Shown here one piece after another: positions 12,230 to 25,038 of a DNA stretch of 64,000 nucleotides. Position numbers and translations under genes: made by a program. This stretch comes from Rhinopithecus roxellana (lineage: Eukaryota > Chordata > Mammalia > Primates > Cercopithecidae). The notes beneath the pieces are model-generated. The model saw only the letters and a program-made list of their open reading frames with translations, did no database searches and was not told where the DNA came from. The DNA lies in assembly GCF_007565055.1 (NCBI RefSeq), contig NC_044557.1, positions 71,142,095 through 71,206,094 on the forward strand, read 5' to 3'. Every line of letters begins with the position of its first letter. Within the stretch, counting starts at the first letter, position 1.

Positions 12230-15224
12230 TACCTGTCATAACTGCCTTGAATGTATATGGATGAAATTCTCTAATCAAAAGACATAGAGTAAATGAATGG
12301 ATAAAAAACAAGATGCAAACTCATGCTGCAAACAAGAGACCTACTTCATCTATAAGGACACACATAGACTGAAACTGAAGAAAGGGACAATATTTCCTAC
12401 AAACGGAAACCAAAAGATAGCTGAAGGAGCAATGGTCAAATAAGGCAGAATAGAGTTTAAGTGAGAAACTTTAAAAAAGACAAAGTCAATATATAATGAT
12501 AATGAGTCAATTTATCATGGGAATATTAAAATGGTAAATATATACATATCTGACATTAGAATATCAAAAATATTTAAAGCAAATATTAATAGATTTGAGG
12601 GAGGGAGAGACAGACCACAATACAAGAGTAATAGGGAATTTAATAACACGATTTTAACACTGGACAGCCCATTCAGATGGAAATCAATAAGGAAACATTG
12701 GATTTGAGCTGCACTTTAGACCAAATTGGCCTAACAGATATACATAGAACATCCAACCAATAGCAACAGAATACACATTCTTTTTAGGTGCACATGGAAC
12801 GCACTCCAGAAAAGATCATATGATAGGCCTCAGTGTAAGTCATAACAAATTGAACAAGGAAGATTGAAATCATATCAATTACCTTTTCTGACCACAATGG
12901 TATGACACTAGAAGTCTATAATGGGGGAACTTCAGAAAATTCACAAATATATGGAAATTATACATGCTCCTAAAACAACCCATGAGTCAAAGAAAAAACA
13001 GAAATTAAAAAATTTCTTCAGAGAAATGAAAATGGACATACAATACACAAAAACTAAAAGGATGCAACGAAAGCAGCCCTAAGAGGAATGTTTAGAGCAA
13101 TACGTGCCTACATTGAAAAAGAATAAATATCCCAAATAGACAACTTAGCATTATACTTCCAGGAATTAGAAGAAGAAAACAAACTGAGCTAAAGTAGTAG
13201 GGGGAAGGAAATAATAAAGATCAGAGCAGAAATAAATTAAACAGATATGAGAAAACATTAGAAAAGATGAAGAAAAATAAGAACTGTTTCAAAGATAAAC
13301 AAAATCAACAAACCTTACAGTAAGAAAGAAGAGGAACCAAATTTTTAAAAATCAGAAATGAGAGAGATATTACAACTGAGATATAGAAATACAAAAGATT
13401 GTAAGAGACAACTATAAACAATTACATATCAACAAATCGAATAACCTGTAAGAAATGGATAAATTTGTAGGAATATAAAACCTACATATAATACCTACTG
13501 TATTCATCCATTTTACATTGCTATAAAGGGAATACCTGATACTGGGTAATTCATAAATAAGTTTATTTTGGTTCACGGTTCTGCAGACTGCACAAGAAAA
13601 CGTGGTGCCAGTATCTACTTCCGGTGAGTGTCTCAGGAAGCTTTTACTCATGGAAGAAGGAGAAGAGGGTGCAGGCATGCCACATGGTGAGAGAAGGAAC
13701 TAGGAATGGAACGAAGAGATATAAATAAGTGCTAGACTGTTTTTAACAATCAGATTTTGTGTGAACTAATAGAGGGAGAACTCTCATTACTGTGGGGAGG
13801 GTACCAAGCCATTGTGAGGGATGCATCCCTATGACCCAATCACCTCCTACTTGGCCCCACCTCCAACACTGGGGATCATATTTCAACATGAGATTTTTGA
13901 AAGGACAAATATCCAAACCATATCACCTACCAAGACTGAATCATAATAGAAAATCTGAAGACACCAATAATGAGTAGGATATTGAATCTGTCATAAAAAG
14001 TCTCCTGTTAAAGGAAAGTCCAGGACTTGATGGCTTCCATACAGATTCTACCACCTATTTTAAAAAAGAAATCCTTTGCAAATACTTCCAAAGAAATTAA
14101 ACAGAGAGGATAATTCCAAACTCATTTTACAAGGTCAGCATTTCCCTGATACCAAAGCCAGACAAGCACATTACAAGGAAAGAAAATTACAGGCCACTAA
14201 ATCTGATAAACATAGATGCGAAAATCCTCAACAAGATACTAGCAAACCTATTTTAGTAGCACATTACACACTACAATCACTGCAATCAAGTGAGATTTAT
14301 TTCTGGATTGCAAGGAGGGTTCAACATACGTACATCTATAAGTGTGATACACCACCTAAATAAAAAGAAGGCCAAAGCCATATGATCATCTCAACAGATT
14401 CAGAAAAGACATTTGATGAAATTTGACATCTTTTCATGATTAAAAACTCTCAAAGTAAGAATAGAAGGAATGTGCCTTAACCCAATAAAGGCCACATTCA
14501 ACAAGCCCATAGCTAATGTCATACTCAATGGGGAAAAGTTTAATACTTTTCCTTTAAGACCCCAAAACAAGACAAGTATACCCATTACCACCATTTTTAT
14601 TCAATGTGGTACTGGAAGTCCTTGCCAGAGCAATTAGGAAAAAAAAAGACATGCAAATTAAAAAGGATAGAATTAAAATGTCTGTTTGCAGACAACATGA
14701 TTCCACATACAGAAAACCTTGAAGATGTCACTAAAAAACTGAAAACTAACAAATTCAGTAAAGTTCTAGGATACCATAATAAACACACAAAAATCAGCAG
14801 TGTTTTCATACACAAACTATCCCAAAAAGACATCAATAAATCAATTCCATTTATAATAACTACAAAAATAAAATACTTAGGGACAAGTTTAACCAAGGAA
14901 GTGAAAGACCAATAAATTGAAAACTATAAAACATTGATGAAATAAGTTGACATGAATAAATGGAATGATATCTCACGTTCATGGATTAGAAGAATTAATA
15001 TAGTTAAAATGTCCATACACGATCTACAGGTTAAATGAAATCCTACAAAAATTCTAATGACAATTTTCAAAGAAACTTTAAGAATAATTCTATCATTTGT
15101 ATGGAACCATAAAAGGCCCTGAATAGCCAAAGCAATCTTGAGCAAAAAGGACACAGCTAGAAGTATCACACTACCTCATTTCAAAATCCACTACAAAATG
15201 ATAGCAATGAGAACAGCATAATAT
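12230..15224 (+). pseudogene. L1M ORF2 remnant, part 1 (endonuclease to RT/C-terminal)
   Basis: From about 12245 the sequence reads a decayed endonuclease start. Endonuclease and linker segments follow up to the LTR at 13499, then RT segments from 13931. RT-like blocks include the region near 14590-14740, where the catalytic block is mutated (a shifted LFADNMI-like reading). The CDS resumes after the inserted L1 at 17187. Stops and frameshifts are frequent. Confidence 0.8.
13499..13925 (-). mobile_element. Solo MaLR LTR (MST/MLT1A-like)
   Basis: On the minus strand it starts TGATATGGTTTGG and follows the MaLR LTR to its end at 13499. Plus-strand edges are TG...CA. A perfect 5-bp duplication CCTAC (13494-13498 and 13926-13930) marks it as a clean LTR insertion into the L1M ORF2. 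Confidence 0.92.
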
Positions 15225-17186
15225 AGACACGTAGGCAAGATGGCCCACTAGACATAGCCAGGAGTACTTTATTCCACCCAGATAGAACAGAATATTGAGT
15301 AAACTGGCATCCTTGGAATAGATCATCTGAGAGAAGGCACTGAGGGAGGTTAGAGAGATGACCTAGACACCAGGACTGAAGTGGGAGGATGCTGTAAACC
15401 GTGCATGGGGTTGCCAAGCACTGAGATTCATCCCAGGCCCTGAACAGCTCCTAAAGGAGAGGCTTTGACCTGTGTAATCTGCCAGATCTGGAGAGATAGC
15501 AGGGATGTCTATCCTGTGGGACTAGAGGGAGTCTGATCTGTGCGCCTGCTCTCTGCCGGCCCCCTATTAGAGTCCCTGCCCGGCTATACTTGCATGCAGC
15601 GCAGCCTCAGCTACTCCTTAATTTGATGCACTTTTGGCAGGGGCCATCCACCATAGTGCTTTTGCCAGAGGACCCCACTGCCCCACAGGAGTGATTTTGC
15701 TGACAGCCTCCCACCAGAATGGATCTGCCGGTGACCCCACTGCCACCCCGCCAGAGAATGCTCACCTACAGTGCCCCCATAACCCCTGCTGGGGTGTGCT
15801 TCCTTTCCATGGAGCCCCCACGGAAGTACTTACACCCACCTGCCTCCACCTCTCCTAGAGAGTGCTGTTGCCGGTGGGTCTGGTAGCTCCTTGGCCCCTC
15901 CAGCCCAGCCAGGGCTCGACCTCAAGGGACAAGAGGACAAAGCCACAGACTTGGTCCCAGGTCCTAGAGCACAAAGCCCAGCAGGGCAAATCTGAACCTT
16001 GGACCTCTGAGAGCACCCAGAAATGAAGCATTCAGTATACCAACTTGCACCATGGTCAGAATTTCAAGGGCAATAAAGAGCGTTTAAAAACAAAAAGCCC
16101 CATCCAAAAAGCCCCATCAGCAGCAGTGCCAAAGAATAACAAAACATCAGCCCTCACAGATGAGAAACAACTAGCACAAGCATTCTGGCAGCTTTTTTTT
16201 TTTTTTTTTTTTTTTTGAGACGGAGTCTTGCTCTGCCGCCCAGGCTGGAGTGCAGTGGCCGGCTCTCAGCTCACTGCAAGCTCCGCCTCCCGGGTTCACG
16301 CCATTCTCCTGTCTCAGCCTCCCGAGTAGCTGGGACTACAGGCGCCCGCCTCGTCGCCCGGCTAGTTTTTTGTATTTTTTAGTAGAGACGGGGTTTCACC
16401 GTATTAGCCAGGATGGTCTCGATCTCCTGACCTCGTGATCCGCCCGTCTCGGCCTCCCAAAGTGCTGGGATTACAGGCTTGAGCCACCGCGCCCGGCCTC
16501 TGGCAGCTTTAAAAGCCAGAGTGACTTCTTACCTCCAAATGATCATACGGGCTCCCCAGCAGTGGTTCTTAACCAGATTGAAATGGTTGAAATATCAGAC
16601 ATAGAATTCAGCACCTGGATGGTAACAAAGCTCAGAGATACAATGGGAAGTTGAAACCCAATCCAAGGGAAACAGTAAAACAATCTGAAGAGTTGAAAGA
16701 CCACATAACCATTTTAAGAAAGAACTAAACTGGACTTTTGGAAATGAACAAATTCACTACAGGAATTTCAAAATACAGTTGGAAGCATTAACAACAGAAC
16801 AGACCAAGCTGAGGAAAGAATCTCAGAACCCGAAGAGCGTTCCTTTAAATCATCAGACAGACAGACACAAATAAAGAATTTTTTTTAAAAATTAACAAAA
16901 CCTAAGGGAACACAGGAACAGAAAACCAAATACTGCATGTCCTTACATAAAAGCAGGAGCTGTGTATTGAATACACATGGACGCAAAAATGAAATGAAAA
17001 CGACAGACAGTGGGACTGCTTTAGTGGGGAGGGTGGGAGAGAGGTGGGGGTTGGAAGGCTACCTATCAGGTATTATACTCACTACCTTGGTGAGGGCATC
17101 ATTTGTACACCAAGCTGCAGCAATACAAAACTTACCCATGTAACAAACCTGCACCTGTACCTCCTGAACCTAAAATATAAGTAGAA
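15225..17186 (+). mobile_element. Internally deleted L1 (5' UTR and partial ORF1 joined to 3' end)
   Basis: The 5' end carries GGCAAGATGGCCCACTAG (15233-15250), the standard L1 start, followed by a G+C-rich 5' UTR and ORF1-like sequence to about 16910. There it jumps to CAGGAACAGAAAACCAAAT, the last codons of ORF2, and then to a 3' UTR ending near 17176. Nearly all of ORF2 is absent. Imperfect 14-bp target duplications are seen at 15211-15224 and 17187-17200. An Alu sits at 16193-16498. The element lies inside the older L1M. Confidence 0.85.
16193..16498 (-). mobile_element. AluY of the Old World monkey type (AluYR-like)
   Basis: This is a full-length, little-diverged Alu with its poly-A tail at the left (T run from 16193). 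It carries the CAGTGGCCGGCTCTCAGC and CTTGAGCCACCGCGCCCGG variants that I associate with cercopithecid AluYR. A target-site duplication TCTGGCAGCTTT occurs at 16184-16195 (overlapping the tail) and 16499-16510. Confidence 0.93.
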
Positions 17187-17700
17187 GAAAAGCATAGTAT
17201 TGACATAAGAACAGGCACATAGACCAAAGAAACAGAATAAAGAACCCAGAAATAAATACATACATTATGGTCAATTGACTTTCAATGAAAATGCCAAGAG
17301 CATACAGTGGGGAAGGGCAGGATCTTCAATAAATGGTGCTGGGAAAACTGGATATCCACATACAAAAGAATAAAATTAGATGCATATCTTATACAATATA
17401 AAAAAATCAACTCAAAATGGATTAAAGATCTAAATGTAAGATATGAAATTGTAAAACTAGTAAAAGAAACCATAGGGGAACAACTTTGACATTTTTCTGG
17501 GCAATGATTTTTATTTTTTATTTTTATTTTTGGATGACTCCAAAATCACAGGTACTCCTGTGTTCATTGCAGCATTATTCACAATAGGCAAGATATGGAA
17601 TCAACCTAAGTGTTCATCAACAGATGAATGATTTTTAAAAATGTGGTGTATATACACACTGAAATACTATTCAGCCATAAAAAAGAATGAAATCCTGTCA
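17187..17700 (+). pseudogene. L1M ORF2 remnant, part 2 (C-terminal region)
   Basis: The older L1M resumes after the inserted element. A 60-codon stretch at 17307-17489 reads FNKWCWENW...KLDAYLIQYKKINSKWIKDLN, a conserved C-terminal block. Near 17550 the sequence jumps to the FIAALFTIGK-like block, missing several hundred bases. A T/A-rich insertion lies at 17505-17532. Confidence 0.8.
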
Positions 17701-18155
17701 TTATGACAACACGGGTGAACCTGGAAAACATTATAGTAAATGAAATAAGCCAGGCATAGAAAGACAAATAACATATGATATCACTTATATATGAATCATA
17801 AAATGTTGAACTCATAAAAACAGAGTAAATGGTGTTAACCAGAGGTTGGAGAATGGGAAGATTGGAAAGATTTTGGCCAAATATACAACATTTCAGTTAG
17901 GAGAAATAAATTCAACAGATCTGTTATCTTGATGACTACAGTTTATACAGTATACTGTAGATTGGAAAATGGCTCAGATACCATATTCTAAATGTTCTTA
18001 TCCTAAAATAAATAAGTATTTGATGTAATGAATGGCCTAAGTTACTTGATTTAGACATTCTGCAATGTATACATAAATTAAAAAATCATGCTGTGCACCA
18101 TGAATACATACAATTTTCACTTGCTAATTAAGCTATTAAAAATACTAAAAGAAGG

Positions 18156-20142
18156 AATATAGTCAAGGTCACGCCCAGAGCTGATTTGAATAATTTAAAA
18201 TTTTTTCATTGTAACACTTTATAGATGTTATATATGGTGAACATTATTCTATACATACAGCTTTGTACTACAAATTTTCATTGACATGAGATTGTCATGT
18301 TTTCTCCATATTAAACTTTTTGTAAATATAATATTATTCACATTTAAGAATCCCCTTGTTGGACTGTCTCATAATTTTGCAATGTCTCTTTAAAAGGAGT
18401 TTTGGGACATTACTAATATATTCCAAGTACAACTGTTTGTGCTTGGAATGAAAACATATGGGACTGTGATGCACCAGTGTTGCTAAAACATGATTTGAAA
18501 TGGTCATTGGTGAGAGACAACGTGCAACTGGTATTTAATTCAGAGAAATGAATTTTTCAAGATTTCTGAGAATTTGGTATCATTAATATTCTTTTCCATG
18601 TCAATAAACTTTGTCACAAACATCTCTTTTTAAAGCAGGCAAATAAGTGGTATATCCCATGACAATATTTCTATTTTAGTCTTCTTGGAGCTTTTACAAA
18701 AAGTTACTAAATCTAAGCCCCTCCAAGTAACAATATGAACTTCAATTCTACGTTAGTGATGTTTTTCTGCTAAGTGATGCTTATAGGTTTAATGTAATTT
18801 AGGGATTAAAAACCAAGCTATTACTATAGTCCCTGATAAGCATATTGAGATAGATCTATAAATTTCAGATTTGGGGGATTAAATTTGCTAAATGCTCTAG
18901 CGATAGTCCTTTGTGTTTTCTTATGTATCATGAATATATTCTAATGATATCTGTTTCTTCTTGAACATATTCTTAATTTGATTGAAAAGTGACTTAAATA
19001 TAACTTAGTGATTAATCTATGATGATGCTATATGCCTACCTTATTTTTACTTAGAAATAATAATTTAAATATCACCTGTTTTATGTAGTAGTCCATGCTT
19101 ATATCAAATTTATACCTAAAAAATAAATTTTACCTTATTTAACCAGATTGAATAGAGTTAATTAGTTAATAGCAGATTCTATTTAAGAAAAAGCTCATTC
19201 TCTATAAGTAGATGGGCAATTTAAAGGTGAAAATATATATCTAGCATTAAGATTATACTGAGAGTTTAATCCTTCATAATTTATACATTTATATTTTGAA
19301 TTATAAATGATTTGTTATAAATATCAATTCTTCTTGTATTATGGATATATTGAAGCTTACTAATAAAAACCAAGATTAGATTTGGCAGAGCTCACAGATA
19401 TAATCTAATCAAAGCTTACTATCAATAAGACTAGATTCTTAAGTTCATGTAGCATGGAGCCAGAAATGAGATCCAGGTCATCTGGAATTTCTCCACCACA
19501 AGACCTCAATCACTTTCTGAATCACAGGCTTATACAGATCACCTAAGTTTAGCTTAATCAGCTTCCTGTTTAAAGATACCAGGATAAATGCTGGACTTAA
19601 TGTTTTGATAGCATGATGAAACTACTGTCATATTCCCAGTTTTAAGGTATCATAATTTGTAACAGGTCAGTTTAATTACCAATTCAGTGGTTCAGCAAAA
19701 ACCTATCACTACATCAATGTCATAATATTACTGACTTCAGAAATATTAAATGTATGTCTTAAAGACGCAGTTATTTGTATATTCTTGCTACATGCTGCCT
19801 TTTAAACATTTGGGCTCTTTTCAGACACATTTCAAAAGGAGACCACTTACTGACTTGTTTCAATAGGCATGTTTCCCTGTGATGGAGTCATTTCTGTAAA
19901 TCTGTCAGTGACCCAGGTTGGTAACTGCAGTTTCATGTGGGGCCTTCTCATTCACATGCCCTTCCTAAACGAGGTCTGAACAAGGTTTTCTACTTGATAC
20001 TTTATAACATCAACAAAAGAATTATTTGATATATAAAATCCATCCCTTAAAATATTCTATTTATAGTCAACAGAGGCCTAAATACATAATTGCTTGCAGG
20101 TTGTGTGCAGTACTTTCCTAGGCTTGGGTTATAAACCTATAG
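18156..20142. other. A+T-rich unassigned sequence
   Basis: About 2 kb with no recognised gene, RNA or repeat. There are no long frames. Confidence 0.6.
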
Positions 20143-20154
20143 CACAAGTGTTAC

Positions 20155-20453
20155 TTTTTTTTTTGGAGACAGAGTCTCGCTCTGTCGCCCAGGCTGGAGT
20201 GCAGTGGCGCCATCTCGGCTCACTGCAAGTTCTGCCTCCCCATTTCACACCAGTCTTCTGTCCCAGCCTCCCAAGTAGTTGGGGCTACAGGTGCCCACCA
20301 TCACTCCCGGCTTTTTGTGTGTGTGTGTGTATTTTTAGTAGAGATGGGGTTTCACTGTGTTAGCCAGGATGGTCTCGATCTCCTGACCTCGTGATTCACC
20401 AGCCTCGGCCTCCCAAAGTGCTGGGATTACAGGCCTGAGCCACCGCGCCTGGC
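20155..20453 (-). mobile_element. AluS/Y-like SINE
   Basis: This is a full antisense Alu with a GT microsatellite (about 20317-20330) in the middle linker and its T-run tail at the left. A 12-bp duplication CACAAGTGTTAC lies at 20143-20154 and 20454-20465. Confidence 0.95.
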
Positions 20454-20465
20454 CACAAGTGTTAC

Positions 20466-20977
20466 CTTTTAAGTCTCTTCCAGCTACGGACAGCCATTGG
20501 GCTCAAACATGGAACTTTCATAGAATGAAATCAGGTGAGATTTCCTAACCACACTCCAGCAACTGCGACCCAATTATCCAAACAGGTTCTGGAGTAGAAA
20601 GCTATTTATCACCCATTTTCTTGATCCTGGGGAAGTCCCTACCTGGGTATGTTTAGAATAATATATTTGAATCTTGGTCTGTTTAAGTCTTTATCTTAGT
20701 TCTGTTTCTGCCTCTGACTCACTAAGTTTGCTTCTGTATTATGTATCTAGGGCTCATTGTTGAGAACAGAAGATGCTTTCCTGCAGTTGTTCAAATCTCA
20801 GCCTGTAAAGGAAAGATGCTTTCTGTGTGAACGTCATGCGTCCTGCCACTTGTAATTCTACTGCCACTTCTCTTTTTATCTACTATTGCTCAAATCAATG
20901 CAAAAGGGAGTTGCACAATGGACAGTTCTCTTGTACTCCTCCTTCCAGATGTTCTCAAGTAACAAGAATGACTGATT
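20466..20977. other. Unassigned sequence between two Alus
   Basis: No gene or repeat family was recognised in this 0.5-kb stretch. Confidence 0.6.
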
Positions 20978-21286
20978 TTTATTTTTATTATTATTATTTT
21001 TTTTGAGATGGAGTCTTGCTTTTTCACCCAGGCTGGAGTGTAGTGGCGCGATCTTGGTTCACTGCAATCTCCACCTCCTGGGCTCAAACGATTCTCCTGT
21101 CTCAGCCTCCTTAGTAGCTGGGATTACAGGCATGTGCCACCATGCTTAGTTAATTTTGTATTTTTAGTAGAAATGGGGTTTCGGCATATTGGCCAGGCTG
21201 GTCTCAAACTCCTGACCTCAGGTGATCCACCTGCCTTGGCCTCTCAAAGTGCAGGGGTTACAGGCGTGAGCCACCGCAGCAAGCCT
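20978..21286 (-). mobile_element. AluS-like SINE
   Basis: A full antisense Alu with a T/TTA-rich tail (20978-21003), both arms and moderate divergence. A target duplication was not clear. Confidence 0.93.
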
Positions 21287-23805
21287 GAAATACTTTTTTG
21301 AATACATTTTGGGAGGAAGTATACTATTGTTTGGACTAAGAGCTGCTGAGAGATATCTCCTCAGGATAGAAATTCTTTTAAAATCCTATTTCCTTCATAG
21401 TTGTGACTGTCCTTCACTAAAAACCAATACAAACAAAAATAAACACACAAACAAAACCTATTTCCCTGCGTCCCTGTATCCACAAGAGGCCATAGATTAG
21501 AGTTTTACTTTCAATAAAATATGAACTACACTGGGGTCTCAAAATTGCTCTTTGTTTAGTTTAGGCTCTTTGCAATCCGTGTAGAGAAGAGACTGGCTGT
21601 AGGAACCAGTTGCATCCAAATCACGGTGATATGGAACAAGATAGTTCTCAAACTGTGATCTTGTAAAACACTGGTGTTTGAGCTGAATAAATTCCTACAG
21701 ATAAAACAGCAGAGCCTTTACTAGATTATAGAAAAAAAACTATAATATTTCCATTTTTAAGTTACTTCCTTTTTTATTTTCTTAAAATTTGGTATTTACT
21801 ACTATTACAGAGTCAGTACTACAAATGAGAGACACAATAAATGAAGACATTACAAATGAAAGTGAAGGGAAATATAAGGTGGGATAAAATTGATCATATG
21901 TATTTTGTTTTACTTGCAAATGATGCATCCTATGTCCATACCTACTTGTATTGGCTGTATTTCCTATAAAATAATGTAAAAGTTTACTTTTAAAGAAAGT
22001 AAGTATCTGAAACTGAGCTCACAAGTGCATATAACAGTTTTGTTTTTAAAATAGTTACTGTCAACAATGGGTTTGTAGTTTGAAATGGTGACTCAATGTC
22101 CATGGGAAGTTAGAAGCCAAGTATTCTTTCAACTCTACTGTCTCCAAATAGACAGTTGTTTTATTAAGTCAGGTGTAGCTCTGAAAAAAAAAAGTTATAC
22201 TGTCAAAATCTCAGTATATTTGGAGAAGAAAGCAGCTCCTGTTGTTTTAACCTCTAGAGACGGAGAACAGATGCTTGGTATTAGGAGAAAGGAGGCTGGA
22301 TTTAAATGATATTGGATCAAACCCAAAATTGTCAAGCCAGGTAGGATGTTTACAGAGGCCATGTCTACCCAGAGCTAGAACTTCAAAACCAAGACTTTAG
22401 GAATAAACAAAAGAATCCAATTACCAATATGTAACTTACTCAAATGTAAAAGAGTGAAAGGAGAGAGTGGGGAAGAAGACAATGTGGGAAAAGCTGTCCT
22501 CCTTCCCGGGGGATAACTCAATGCCTGTGAGTGGAGGTAGGTGGAGTAAATTTGTTATCCTTCCTTGTTTGATCCCATGAGTCTCTTACATTGAAAGCAT
22601 GTTACTGCCTAGTATATCAAGATACAAAGCACATAACTAATTTCTAGTGTTACGTAAAGAAACAGCTATCCTTCAGCCTGGAGGAAAAACTGCTTGCATC
22701 GGATTTATTGAAACAGAGAATGCCTGGATATACAACATACGTATGTATGTATATGTAGAGTACTTGTATAGCTATAAATTTGTAAAGTTTATCCTCAGAT
22801 GTGATTGTTCTTGACATGGTAACCCCCAGGCCATCACCAGTAGAGATGTTAGTCTGCGTCAAGAGCATGTCTTGGTTTATTTACTGCTTTGGAAACTTTG
22901 TCCATGTAATCCTTTTGTTCTTTACTTTTGGCTTCATTGTAAGCCTTTCAAACTGTGACATAACTTGGTTCACATCATTTTGACTTAACTATAACATGTC
23001 ACAGATCAAATATCTAATTACATGCTTTTTGCTTCCTATGATCTTGCCCTGCTGGTTCCCTGTCAACACTAGTTTTTACATTACATTTCTTTGGCATCTG
23101 TACCCCTGAAATTTATAGATTTTTGCCCTGGAATTTGGCCACGGATTTTTCAACATCTGGGTTTTAATCAAGATTTTAATTTTTATTTGCTTTCCCAGTG
23201 ACTTCCAACAGTAAATGTACTACTTTCTTTGGGCAGCACTTTGGAAAGGGAAACAAAGAATTATTTGTTCCTCGTTGATAGAAATACTATCAATGTAATA
23301 TATGAGTAATATAGATATTTTTCTTCCTTAGAAAAAATAAATGGGCGATTGACTGTACTTTAGATATGAGTAGGGGAATATCACACCTTTACAGAAAGTA
23401 GGAATCTTTTTCCTTATTCAATGCTTAGGAGTAAATTTCTCTCAGATACAGGCCATAAAGCAAGCATTGTTGAAAGAGATTTAGAGTTTTATTAATATAT
23501 CTGCTTTTAATTTTGTTATATTATCCTAGGAAAATGGTGCTACTGATTGACTGATATCCAATAAGTGAATAAAAACATATATGCCCTTAAAAATTTTTTT
23601 TAGTCTTTTCCAGAAAATTGCTTGCATCTTGCTGCCAAGAGTGTTCAAACCTGATCATTGCTAATACCATGTGATCAGATTTGGTAATTTGAAAACAAAT
23701 TGAGAGACAACTGAAGTGTAAGTCAGTTCCATCCAGGATTTTTTGGTTCTTGTCAAATGGGAGACAGTGTTGCTGAGACTATGACAATGACCAAAGGAGT
23801 GATGC
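21287..23805. other. Unassigned sequence
   Basis: About 2.5 kb with no recognised gene. It includes a short GTAT repeat near 22740 and several A/T runs. Open frames of 60-74 codons show no family features. Confidence 0.6.
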
Positions 23806-24623
23806 CACCAAGATGTTAGAGTAGGAGATACCAACCTTCATGTCTTGACATAACAAAAAGAGCCATTTACATATGAAAATAGCTTTGGGAAAGCTCCCTG
23901 ACCCATAAAAGAATCTGCAGCAACAGAGTGGAGCAAGAAAAGGAGAGTATCCACACAGAAAGGACTGCTGGTGAGATTGGTATATCTGAGACACCAGGAG
24001 ATTTCTAGGAGCAAAGAAGAAGGTGAAAGCTATTAGTGTCAGCCACACAGTGGGAACTACTGGTCTCCAGTGGTCTGCTCTCCAGAGGATACCAGCACAT
24101 TTTGTCACTGAGATAACCAACAGCCAATCCTGCCAGGGAATTCCATAGAGCTCCACACTCCTTGTCCACCTATTAAGTGGTCACTCTTTTGAGCTGCTTT
24201 GGGAAAGCAGTTGCCACTTCTACCAACCCCTTGCATGCTTTGACCCCTAAGCTTCAGCAACTCCATGAGTTCTCATAGTCCAGATCCAAGTTCTGTGGCT
24301 GCACTGGGCCAAACACCAACCCACATCTCAGACAACAAAGTCATTTCCATAATGAGCTAGTTCACACTACAAGCCTGGAACCAAGTACTTGCTGCACCTG
24401 CCCACACTCAACACCAGCTCACATGCGACAGACAGCTAGATCCTACTCCAAGCATGGAGCTTCTCCAATGCCAGTGCTCCCATTATTGGCTCCATGGCTG
24501 CTTCAAAATCATCCATACCATGCATTCTGTTACCAACATGGCAGTGGAGATAGCTGCAACTCGTGCACCAGTGTCATTAGGGTCCTGGATCTCAGAGCTA
24601 TAATCCCTCCACAGGTTCCCATA

Positions 24624-25038
24624 TGATATGGTTTGGATTTTTTGTCCTCTCCAAATCTCTTGTTGAAATGTGACCTCCAATATTGGAGGTGAGGAGCCTA
24701 GTGGGAGGTGTTTGGGTCATAGGGCCAGATCCCTTATGAATGTCTTAGTGATGTCCTCATGGTAATAAACGATTTTTTACTGAGTTCATGTGAGATCTGA
24801 TTGTTTAAAAGAGTGTAGGACTTCCTTCTCTTCTCTTGCTCCCTCTCTTGCCTTGTGACACATATGTTCCATTTGCCTTCTGCCATGATTGTCAACTTCC
24901 TGAGGCCTCACCAGAAGCAGATGCTGGCACCCTGCTTCCTATATAGCCTGCAGAATAATGAGCCAAAATAATCCTCTTTTCTTTATACATTACCCAGTCT
25001 TAGGTATTCCTTTATTGCAACATGAAGAGATTAACACA
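24624..25038 (+). mobile_element. MaLR LTR (MST-type), 5' LTR of a partial element
   Basis: It begins TGATATGGTTTGGATT and follows the MST/THE1 LTR to TTAACACA at 25038, where internal sequence starts. An AAAATAA signal-like segment lies near 24964. Confidence 0.92.

Larger units (their letters stand above)
9128..18155 (+). mobile_element. Old, nearly full-length L1 (L1MB-like) with nested insertions
   Basis: The 5' end is marked by AAGATGGCAGAATAGG at about 9133. A G+C-rich 5' UTR (to about 10750), ORF1 remnants (10800-12200), ORF2 remnants (from about 12230) and an L1M-type 3' UTR (17700-18155, with TGTATACATAAATTAAAAAA) follow in order. Three later insertions interrupt it: a MaLR LTR at 13499-13925 and a second L1 at 15225-17186, the latter holding an Alu. 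An internal deletion of several hundred bases of ORF2 is evident near 17550. All frames are broken. Confidence 0.9.

Noticed and set aside
15540..16050. G+C-rich stretch as a CpG-island promoter of a host gene
   Set aside because: It is the 5' UTR of the inserted L1, with few CpGs and no downstream exon-like frame.
23779..24156. 125-codon minus-strand frame
   Set aside because: It is antisense to the G+C-richer 5' UTR of an old L1; open length there is expected by composition.
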